Shown one piece after another: positions 1 to 5,176 of a stretch of DNA of 5,208 nucleotides. Within the stretch, counting starts at the first letter, position 1. Each line of letters begins with the position of its first letter. Both the position numbers and the translations under genes were made by a program. The DNA comes from Nitrospinae bacterium CG11_big_fil_rev_8_21_14_0_20_56_8. GTDB taxonomy: Bacteria; Nitrospinota; Nitrospinia; Nitrospinales; VA-1. The stretch spans positions 1-5,208 of the forward strand of contig PCWF01000128.1 of assembly GCA_002796165.1 (NCBI GenBank). The letters run 5' to 3'. The notes beneath the pieces are model-generated. The model saw only the letters and a program-made list of their open reading frames with translations. It ran no database searches and was not told the origin of the DNA.

Positions 1-61
1 AACCCTTTTATTTCAAACAGGTTACGGCTCCGTGGGCAATTTTCGGGATCCCGGCTTTATT

Positions 62-78
62 TTGGTATGGGGATTGCT
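62..78 (+). promoter_or_regulatory. Sigma-54 (RpoN) -24/-12 promoter for the flgJ-flgN-flgK operon
   Basis: The sequence TTGGTATGGGGATTGCT matches the RpoN consensus TTGGCACGNNNNTTGCW at all but two specified positions. The invariant GG (64-65) and GC (76-77) are separated by exactly ten bases. With the C at 77 taken as -12, transcription would start near 89, which leaves about 22 bases before the AAGGGA ribosome site at 111-116 and about 34 before the flgJ ATG. RpoN needs an AAA+ activator of the FlrC/FleQ/FlgR type, and many bacteria use it for middle-class flagellar genes including rod, hook and junction proteins. The activator site is not identifiable; it may lie upstream of the window. 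The call rests on motif, spacing and position. Confidence 0.82.
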
Positions 79-122
79 ACTATCTTAATGTCGCACTTTT
101 ATTCACTGGCAAGGGAACTTAA

Positions 123-617
123 ATGGATCTGCTTACGCCTCTCGGAACACAATCCAAAATACTGACGGACATGCGGGAAGGTCGCATGATTGATTTAAAA
201 AACCGGGTCGATGGTCTGTTAACCCCGGGACAACATTCCAAAAAGGCGGAATTACGCAAGGCGGCCGGCCAATTCGAATCTCTGATGACGGATTACCTGC
301 TCAAATCCATGCGCCAGACCGTTCCGAGATCCGACCTGACGAACAGTTTCGCCACCGACATGTACCAGCAGATGCTGGATGAGGAGATCTCCAAGTCGGT
401 TTCAAAGAACAAGGGGTTGGGAATGACGCAGATGATTTTCCAGGAATTGAGCCGCAAGGATGATATCGCCCGCGGGAAGATGAAGGCGCCGACGGTAGGC
501 CAGGATGCCGCCCCCAAATATTACAGTTTGCCGGCTCTCGATGCGGTGAAGGGAAATGAGGGGGTTCGAAACGAGGTCGCGAAATTTTATGATCTTGGGA
601 GGGAGAAACGTCCATGA
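123..617 (+). CDS. flgJ: Flagellar rod-binding protein FlgJ, single-domain form
   Basis: This 164-residue protein matches the rod-binding (N-terminal) domain of FlgJ, which binds rod subunits in the periplasm and helps the rod assemble. The domain spans about residues 41-111: it opens with KAAGQFESLM, continues through YLLKSMRQTVP, and closes with the typical MYQQMLDEEISKSVSKNKG and GLGMTQMIFQEL. The C-terminal muramidase domain of enterobacterial FlgJ (total about 310 residues) is absent. The protein ends in a polar, probably flexible tail of about 53 residues, so the wall-cutting activity must come from another enzyme. Residues 1-40 show no signal peptide, as expected for a protein exported by the flagellar apparatus. 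The ATG at 123 is supported by AAGGGA at 111-116. It is the first gene after the RpoN promoter, and its stop overlaps the start of flgN by four bases. Confidence 0.92.
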   Translation: MDLLTPLGTQSKILTDMREGRMIDLKNRVDGLLTPGQHSKKAELRKAAGQFESLMTDYLLKSMRQTVPRSDLTNSFATDMYQQMLDEEISKSVSKNKGLGMTQMIFQELSRKDDIARGKMKAPTVGQDAAPKYYSLPALDAVKGNEGVRNEVAKFYDLGREKRP

Positions 618-1117
618 ACGGAATGCTCCGCAATCTGTATCACCTGATGGAGATGAAAATAAAGCTCTATGAGCGGTTCATCGGCCTTCTTCGAGAGGAG
701 TGGAATGCGATCGCCCAATACTCTCTGGACCGGATGCAGGAGATAATTCCCAAAAAAGAAGAGCAGGTTCTGGAGATGCAACTGCTCGAAAAAAAACGCG
801 CGCAATTGATGAAACGCATTGCCGAATCTCTGGGTCACAATGAGAAGGACCTTTCCCTCAAGAATCTGATCCGCATGCATCCGGACCCCTATAACGAGAG
901 ACTGAAGCGGTGCCGCAAGCGGCTTCTGGTCCAGATTACCGAGGTCAACCGATGGAGCCACAAGGTCACCCACCTTATGGACCGGTCCTCTCTCCTGTTT
1001 AAAAAATCCATGGCTTTCATTCATCAGGCCGATGAGAAGGCCATGCTTCCCTACGAGGCGAACGGGAAAATGCGGGAAAGCAAATTATCGAGTTGCATGT
1101 TGAGTACCAGCGTCTGA
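614..1117 (+). CDS. flgN: FlgN-type export chaperone for FlgK and FlgL
   Basis: This 167-residue, mostly helical protein has the length and heptad-rich pattern of FlgN, the cytoplasmic chaperone that binds the C-terminal helices of FlgK and FlgL and brings them to the flagellar export ATPase. Residues 5-73 form a long amphipathic helix (LYHLMEMKIKLYERFIGLL, then KKEEQVLEMQLLEKKRAQL). Residues 92-139 form a second one. The tail has the family-like pattern Y147-x3-GK. FlgN proteins diverge quickly, so the identity relies partly on position directly before its clients flgK and flgL. The ATG overlaps the flgJ stop (ATGA, 614-617), and the strong site GGGAGGGAG at 597-605 supports this start and suggests translational coupling. 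My count gives about 31 Lys/Arg against 21 Asp/Glu, so the protein is unusually basic. No catalytic motifs are expected or seen. Confidence 0.85.
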   Translation: MNGMLRNLYHLMEMKIKLYERFIGLLREEWNAIAQYSLDRMQEIIPKKEEQVLEMQLLEKKRAQLMKRIAESLGHNEKDLSLKNLIRMHPDPYNERLKRCRKRLLVQITEVNRWSHKVTHLMDRSSLLFKKSMAFIHQADEKAMLPYEANGKMRESKLSSCMLSTSV

Positions 1118-1140
1118 CCGGTTAAGAGGAAACCCGATAT

Positions 1141-2829
1141 ATGTCCACCAGTAACATATTCAGCGTATTGAACACAGGGAGAGTGGGTCTCCTCGCTCAG
1201 CAATTGGCGTTGGAGGTGACGGGCCAGAACGTGGCGAACGTTCAGACCAAGGGTTACTCACGGCAGGAAGTGGTGTTCGAGGCCAACACGCCGCGCATGA
1301 CCGCCCAGGGCCAGTTGGGGACCGGGGTGCGCGTCGCCGGGTTGAACCGGATCCATGACGAGTTTCTTTTCAGCCAGATTCTGGCCGAAGGGGACACCAA
1401 CGGAAATTATCAGGTCAGGAAGGATGTGTTCGACAAGCTGGAAGTTCTGTTTAACGAGACGAAAGGACGGAGCCTCAACAACCAGTTGTCGGACTTTTTC
1501 GCCAGCCTCCAGGACCTGTCCACCAATCCCAGCGGTTTACCCGAGCGCGCCAACGTGGTTGCGCGGGGGCAGGAACTGTCCACGGTGTTCAATCAGTTGG
1601 GAGACGGACTGTTCACCATCCAGCGCAACCTGGATAATAACGTCGTTGCGGAGGCGGAAGAGATCAATGCGCTGACGGCACGCATTGCGAAGCTCAATAA
1701 GGAAATTCATGAAAACGAGTTGCCGGGCCAGTTTGGGGCCAACGATCTGCGCGACACGCGCGACCGCCTGATCCGCGAGTTATCGGAAAAAATCGACATC
1801 AAGACGGTCGATGAGGTGAACAACCAGGTCAACATCACTCTCCAGGGGGGTCTGCCCCTCATTCTGGGAGATACCACGTTCGATTTGTCCACCACCCTCA
1901 ACGGCAACAACAATTCCTTTCGGGATGTTCTGATTTCCAATTCGGGAGGCGGGACCACCAATATCACCTCCGGAATCAAGGGAGGAAAGTTGAAGGGTTA
2001 TCTCGACATGCGCGATACCGAGGTGGCCCAGGTCAAAGATACGCTCGAGCGCATGGCGGCCTCGTTTGTGCGCGAGTTCAACCGCGTCCACCAGGGCGGA
2101 TTTGGCGCCGATGGAAGCACGGGGGTGAATTTTTTCAAAAATCTCGTCCCGGTGGTCAAGACCAATGTGGATAATACAGGGTCCGCGCAGGTCTCGATGT
2201 CCAATGCGGCGCCGGGAACCACTTCGATCGACAAGTATGAAATCACGTTTACGGGATCAAACTCCTTCATGCTTAATAACCTGACCACCAACGCTTCTTC
2301 GGGGTCGTATACCTTCACCGCCGGGACTTCATTCAACCTGATCGGTGGGCTTGCGGTGAGCATCTCGGGAACGGCGGTTGCGGGAGACAAGTTCCGGTTT
2401 TCGGTTTCGGAAAACGCGGCGCGCCTGATTTCGGTTTCCTCCACGGTGGTGAACGATTCGAGGAAAATCGCCGCGGGGCAAACGGTGAACGGGGACGGGA
2501 ACAACGCCCTGTCCCTGGGCGACCTGCAGACCAGCCTTTTGTTCGATGCGACCACACTGGCCGCTTCGGGGTCGGGTTCGTTCACCTTCGATGAGTTTTA
2601 CAACGCATTGGTCAGCACGGTGGGAATCCGCTCGTTTTCCGCCCGGTCGACCGTGGACCAGCAGGAGGGGATCATGCTTCAACTGGACAGTATCCGGGAA
2701 AGTACCTCGGGGGTGTCCATCGACGAGGAAATGATCAATATGCTCAAGTTTCAGCAAGCGTTTAACGCATCGGCCCGGGTGATCACCACCGTCCAGGAAT
2801 TGATGGATACGCTGGTCAACCGGACCTGA
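1141..2829 (+). CDS. flgK: Flagellar hook-associated protein 1, FlgK
   Basis: FlgK (HAP1) forms the first junction ring between hook and filament, outside the cell, after export by the flagellar type III system. The 562-residue length is close to the enterobacterial protein (about 547). The N-terminal D0/D1 part is diagnostic: INFxxLNTGxxGLxAQQxALxVTGQNVAN-like residues at 5-33, followed by TKGYSRQ at 36-42. Residues 100-240 are helical D1 with the typical LSTNPSGLPERANVV and NDLRDTRDRLIRELS. GGKLKGYLDMRD (281-292) and AASFVREFNRVHQGG (306-320) lead into the variable surface domains. Residues 365-422 are a beta-rich insert ending in AVAGDKFRF, common in FlgK. The C-terminal D1/D0 helix SGVSIDEEMINMLKFQQAF to the end is a signature of the rod-hook family and is the part FlgN binds. 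The start is supported by AGAGGA at 1125-1130. The gap from flgN is 23 bases, so both genes are probably in one transcript. Confidence 0.97.
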   Translation: MSTSNIFSVLNTGRVGLLAQQLALEVTGQNVANVQTKGYSRQEVVFEANTPRMTAQGQLGTGVRVAGLNRIHDEFLFSQILAEGDTNGNYQVRKDVFDKLEVLFNETKGRSLNNQLSDFFASLQDLSTNPSGLPERANVVARGQELSTVFNQLGDGLFTIQRNLDNNVVAEAEEINALTARIAKLNKEIHENELPGQFGANDLRDTRDRLIRELSEKIDIKTVDEVNNQVNITLQGGLPLILGDTTFDLSTTLNGNNNSFRDVLISNSGGGTTNITSGIKGGKLKGYLDMRDTEVAQVKDTLERMAASFVREFNRVHQGGFGADGSTGVNFFKNLVPVVKTNVDNTGSAQVSMSNAAPGTTSIDKYEITFTGSNSFMLNNLTTNASSGSYTFTAGTSFNLIGGLAVSISGTAVAGDKFRFSVSENAARLISVSSTVVNDSRKIAAGQTVNGDGNNALSLGDLQTSLLFDATTLAASGSGSFTFDEFYNALVSTVGIRSFSARSTVDQQEGIMLQLDSIRESTSGVSIDEEMINMLKFQQAFNASARVITTVQELMDTLVNRT

Positions 2830-2851
2830 ATGTATTTTTTCGGATGAGTCT

Positions 2852-2875
2852 CCCGGCGGTATAAACCGGGCCGGG
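2852..2875 (+). other. GC-rich hairpin between flgK and flgL
   Basis: CCCGG (2852-2856) pairs with CCGGG (2871-2875), and CGGT (2857-2860) pairs with ACCG (2865-2868). The loop is ATAA, and two G residues (2869-2870) are bulged. The nine-pair stem lies 23 bases after the flgK stop. No run of T follows, so it does not look like an intrinsic terminator. It could protect the upstream mRNA end or modulate the flgK to flgL ratio, but that role is inference. The rest of the 99-base gap shows only GGTGAA at 2917-2922 as the likely ribosome site of flgL. Confidence 0.45.
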
Positions 2876-2928
2876 CAGTCTGGGTAAAGAAAATCGGCTA
2901 ATGCGGCTCTCTTTTCGGTGAACTAATT

Positions 2929-4449
2929 ATGGTATCGCGAGTAACGGATCAAGCTATTCAGGCGAATGTAACCCGAAACATCTTCCGGATTACGGAGGGT
3001 CTTTTCGAGGCGCAGAAGCAGATCGCATCCGGGAAACGCCTCTCGCGTCCGTCGGATGACCCGACCGGTATCCGCGATTCGCTGTCCTTCCGCACCAGTA
3101 TCAAAAAGCAGAACCAGTTCATTCGGAACATCGACAATAACCGGATCTTTCTCCAGCGCGCCGACACGGCGCTCAATGCGGTGGGGATAACGCTGAGCCG
3201 GGCAAAAGAGCTGGCCATCCAGGGGGTGTCGGGTTCCGGGACGGCCGTCACACGCGGATTCGCGGCAGACGAATTGGACAAACTGATTTCCCAAGTGCTT
3301 CAGGAAGCCAACACCCAGGTCAAGGACAACTATATATTCGCCGGGACCAAAACCCGGACCATCCCGTTTTCGGCGAGCGCTTCGGGCGTCGTGTACCAGG
3401 GCAATTCGTCCCGTTTTTCGATCGAGGTGGCGAAGGACGTTCCTCTGGATATTGCGATACCCGGATCGGAAATCCTGGCCACCGATCTTAATCCGACGGT
3501 GTCGAACGCCACCGCTCTTTCGGCATTGAACTCGGGAAGCGGAATAACGGCGGGATCGTTTTCCATTACCGACCGGGCGGGGAATTCGGCAACAGTTACC
3601 GTGACGGCCGGGCAAACGGTGGGGGACGCGATCAATGCCATCAACGCCGCGGGAATCAATGTCACAGCGTCGCTCAACAGCAGTCAGAATGCTTTGCTAC
3701 TCACCGATACCAGTGCGGTCATCGCCCAGGGTCTGACGGTGGCCGAGGTGGGCGGAGGGTCTACCGCGTCGAGCCTGGGAATCCTGGGGAGCCGGGACGG
3801 AAATTTCGAAGGCCGCGATCTCGATCCTTCTTTGACGGCTTCAACCCTGCTCTCCCAGTTGAATGGGGGGAGCGGGCCGACCCTGACATCGATCCGGGTC
3901 GTCAACGGCGCCGCCTCGGGCGTGGTGAGCCTCAGTGCGGCCACCACGATCGGGGATGTGCTCAATGCCATCAATGCCGCCGGATTGAATGTGACGGCGG
4001 GGGTCAACAGCGCGGGCAATGCGCTTCGCGTGGTATCGAACTCCAGCTCCACGGTGGCCGTGGTCAACGAGATTGGAACGGGAACCACCGCCGAGGACCT
4101 GGGCCTGGGGGGGGGACGCAACGTTCTGGATACGCTCATCACTTTGCGTAACGCCCTGCGCGCCAACGACAGCATCGCCGTGCTGACGAGCTTCGCCAAT
4201 ATCGACTCCAGTCTCGACGCCATAAACGAATCCCGCGCGGTCTTTGGTGCAATCCAGGGCCGCCTGGAGTCCACGTCTACGGTTCACGAGCAGGACATTG
4301 TGGACCAGAATCAGCAATTGTCGGACATTGAGGATGCCGATGTGGTCGAGCAAGCTTCCACCGTCGCGAACCTGGAGGTCGCTCTCCAGGCGACATTGAG
4401 CGCAACGGCCAGGATCGTCCAACCCACCCTGGTTGATTTTCTCCGTTAA
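2929..4449 (+). CDS. flgL: Flagellar hook-associated protein 3, FlgL, with two flagellin-IN-like repeats
   Basis: FlgL (HAP3) makes the second junction ring, onto which the filament is built. Residues 1-146 carry the flagellin-like N-terminal helices: RVTDQAIQANVTRNI, then QIASGKRLSRPSDDPTGIRDS (31-51), then the coiled-coil part with QRADTALNAVG, and DNYIFAGTKTRTIPF (133-147), a FlgL hallmark. Residues 398-506 form the returning helices and end in LSDIEDADVVEQASTVANL and a conserved terminal helix, VQPTLVDFLR. The protein has 506 residues, while enterobacterial FlgL has about 317. The extra length is explained by two related domains at about 195-287 and 306-395, listed separately, which should be exposed on the surface of the junction. 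The start follows GGTGAA at 2917-2922. It lies 99 bases after flgK with no clear promoter of its own, so it is probably co-transcribed. No csrA or fliW follows. Confidence 0.95.
   Translation: MVSRVTDQAIQANVTRNIFRITEGLFEAQKQIASGKRLSRPSDDPTGIRDSLSFRTSIKKQNQFIRNIDNNRIFLQRADTALNAVGITLSRAKELAIQGVSGSGTAVTRGFAADELDKLISQVLQEANTQVKDNYIFAGTKTRTIPFSASASGVVYQGNSSRFSIEVAKDVPLDIAIPGSEILATDLNPTVSNATALSALNSGSGITAGSFSITDRAGNSATVTVTAGQTVGDAINAINAAGINVTASLNSSQNALLLTDTSAVIAQGLTVAEVGGGSTASSLGILGSRDGNFEGRDLDPSLTASTLLSQLNGGSGPTLTSIRVVNGAASGVVSLSAATTIGDVLNAINAAGLNVTAGVNSAGNALRVVSNSSSTVAVVNEIGTGTTAEDLGLGGGRNVLDTLITLRNALRANDSIAVLTSFANIDSSLDAINESRAVFGAIQGRLESTSTVHEQDIVDQNQQLSDIEDADVVEQASTVANLEVALQATLSATARIVQPTLVDFLR
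3511..4113 (+). repeat. Tandem pair of flagellin-IN-like domains inside flgL
   Basis: Residues 195-287 (bases 3511-3789) and 306-395 (3844-4113) of FlgL align along their length with an offset of 108-111 residues. TALSALNSGSG matches TLLSQLNGGSG. VGDAINAINAAGINVTA matches IGDVLNAINAAGLNVTA. NALLLTDTS matches NALRVVSNS, and TASSLGILG matches TAEDLGLGG. The pattern resembles the Flagellin_IN repeat of FliD caps and some flagellins, a small beta-alpha domain in the outer part of filament-related proteins. At DNA level the copies still agree in short runs (CAATGCCATCAA at both sites) but are otherwise well diverged, so the duplication is not recent. The family name is from memory of the motif; the internal repeat itself is directly visible. 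Confidence 0.8.
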
Positions 4450-4558
4450 CCCGCATATGGCAAGAGCGGGAAAGGACTCCCCCCGGGGAAGAGCATGAAA
4501 TCAAGCCGGGAAAACCGTCTCGTATGAAACATTGCAGGCACACATTGCACCCGACACC

Positions 4559-4596
4559 TGTCATTGCGAGAAGGCAGAAGGTCGGCGAAGCAATCC
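4559..4596 (+). repeat. REP-like palindromic unit, ATTGC/GCAAT variant
   Basis: A single unit starts with TGTC (4559-4562). Outer stem ATTGC (4563-4567) pairs with GCAAT (4590-4594). GA follows the left arm (4568-4569), and GA plus one extra A precede the right arm. The centre is a 17-base purine-rich insert with little pairing. It has the same head and layout as the other units in this region but a different stem sequence. It has no inverted partner nearby, so it appears to be a solo copy. Confidence 0.65.
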
Positions 4597-4657
4597 AGTG
4601 CTGGTCGCGCGGGCGCAAGGAAAAACTCCCGATGCCATTGTTTCCCGTTGCAAGAGA

Positions 4658-4767
4658 TCGGGTGGTCATGAAAAGCGCCAGCTTGTCATTCTGAGGCGCT
4701 TTGCGGCAAAGAATCCTGCCGGAAACCCTTGCCCGGCTTGATTTGGCGAATCAGGCCAGATCCTTCG
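4658..4767 (+). repeat. Long direct repeat, copy 1 of 2
   Basis: This block recurs at 5066-5176. The first 23 bases are identical, as are the next run from CTTGTCATTCTGAGGCGC (4682-4699) and the run from AACCCTTGCCCGG through GATCCTTCG. The copies differ mainly in the inner stem of the palindromic unit (4700-4709) plus single changes, with a net difference of one base. The block includes one forward unit, a central hairpin and the start of an inverted unit, so a segment larger than a single palindrome was copied. Confidence 0.85.
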
Positions 4768-4786
4768 CCAAAGGCTCAGGATGACA
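4684..4786. repeat. Composite palindromic element 1 (head-to-head unit pair)
   Basis: A forward unit (4684-4714) and an inverted unit (4760-4786) face each other, so the ends TGTCATTCTGAG and CTCAGGATGACA are inverted repeats with one mismatch. The forward unit has ATTCT (4688-4692) paired with AGAAT (4710-4714), and an inner GC-rich stem around TTT with one G-G mismatch. The inverted unit has ATCCT (4760-4764) paired with AGGAT (4778-4782), and an inner GCC/GGC stem around AAA. Between them lies a nine-pair hairpin (4735-4757). The whole 103-base element is one long imperfect palindrome, like a BIME or a small non-autonomous element. Confidence 0.75.
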
Positions 4787-4795
4787 GTTAAAAAA

Positions 4796-4810
4796 GGCTC
4801 AGGATGATAT
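4796..4810. repeat. Partial inverted unit (tandem fragment)
   Basis: GGCTCAGGATGATA repeats the end of element 1 (GGCTCAGGATGACA at 4773-4786) exactly 23 bases downstream, with one change. Only the inner half-stem and right outer arm are present; the matching ATCCT arm is missing and replaced by an A-rich stretch (4789-4795). It is a two-copy version of the longer array at 4972-5085. Confidence 0.65.
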
Positions 4811-4824
4811 CCAGAGCACCCACC

Positions 4825-4985
4825 TGTCATTCTGAGGCGCAGACGCGCCGAAGAATCTTGCCGGGTCTGCCATGGGGCCGGTGCTCGCTGTTCGCTTTTC
4901 GGGTGCATGCGTCTCGGCTCGCCAGGGCGGCGCCGTGGCAAGCCCGGTCGTTCCAGCCAGATCCTTCGACAAGCTCAGGATGACA
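4825..4985. repeat. Composite palindromic element 2 (head-to-head unit pair)
   Basis: The forward unit (4825-4856) has head TGTC, outer stem ATTCT (4829-4833)/AGAAT (4852-4856), a symmetric GA/GA internal loop, and a perfect inner stem GGCGC (4836-4840)/GCGCC (4845-4849) with loop AGAC. The inverted unit (4961-4985) has ATCCT/AGGAT around GACAAGC and ends in GACA. The 104 bases between the two units (4857-4960) are largely unrelated to those of elements 1 and 3, so the units seem able to pair up around different DNA. Their content is unrecognised. Confidence 0.72.
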
Positions 4986-5085
4986 GCTAAAAAAGGCTCA
5001 GGATGACATTTAAAAAAGGCTCGAATTACATTTAAAAAATGCCCGGAATGACGTGCTACAAGGGCTCGGGTGGTCATGAAAAGCG
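4972..5085 (+). repeat. Degenerate 23-base tandem array derived from the unit end
   Basis: About five copies of a unit close to GGCTCAGGATGACATTTAAA start at 4972, 4995, 5018, 5040 and 5063, giving a period of 22-23 bases. The first is the true end of element 2. The second is nearly identical, and the next three are increasingly diverged (GGCTCGAATTACA, TGCCCGGAATGACG, GGCTCGGGTGGTCA). The A-rich spacer TTTAAAAAA is kept in the middle copies. The array runs straight into the copied block that carries element 3. Confidence 0.75.
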
Positions 5086-5176
5086 CCAACTTGTCATTCT
5101 GAGGCGCAGACGCGCCGAAGAATCTTGCCGAAAACCCTTGCCCGGCTTGATTTGGCGAATCAGGCCAGATCCTTCG
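5066..5176 (+). repeat. Long direct repeat, copy 2 of 2
   Basis: This is the second copy of the block at 4658-4767, shifted by 408-409 bases. Its forward unit carries the inner stem of element 2 (GGCGC-AGAC-GCGCC) rather than that of copy 1. It therefore looks like a mosaic: the flanks follow copy 1 while the unit follows 4825-4856. Gene conversion between units would produce this, but that is inference. Confidence 0.82.

Noticed and set aside
44..53. Perfect 10-base palindrome CGGGATCCCG upstream of the promoter
   Set aside because: It is short and occurs once, with no second copy to support an operator. It could be a weak remnant of an upstream terminator, but the T-rich stretch after it is interrupted.
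1..88. 3' end of an upstream gene such as flgI
   Set aside because: All three forward frames are open for a while, but none gives a FlgI-like C-terminus or other known ending, and the base composition looks intergenic.
1998..2585. Long open frame on the - strand inside flgK
   Set aside because: It lies fully antisense to a clear flgK and shows no recognisable motif; such frames are common opposite GC-rich coding DNA.
2858..2901. RpoN or sigma-28 promoter in front of flgL
   Set aside because: The GG-N10-GC at 2858-2871 lacks the flanking consensus and lies in a hairpin. TCGGCTAA at 2894-2901 resembles a sigma-28 -10 but has no TAAA at the right distance.
2923..3615. A 230-codon open frame on the - strand opposite flgL
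   Set aside because: It is antisense to the most conserved part of flgL, with Arg/Gly-rich low-information translation and no family resemblance. The antisense frames at 3684-4274 and 3841-4422 were rejected for the same reason.
4450..4493. Intrinsic terminator after flgL
   Set aside because: The short GC inverted repeats have long or too-tight loops and no T run follows, so a terminator cannot be supported.
4532..4741. 69-codon + strand frame after flgL, a possible csrA or fliW position
   Set aside because: There is no similarity to CsrA or FliW, it crosses two repeat units, and it has no convincing ribosome site.
4666..5089. Two overlapping - strand open frames across the repeats (4666-4941 and 4799-5089)
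   Set aside because: Their peptides contain repeated strings such as CHPEPF and VILSL, which are direct translations of the palindromic units; they are repeat artefacts.
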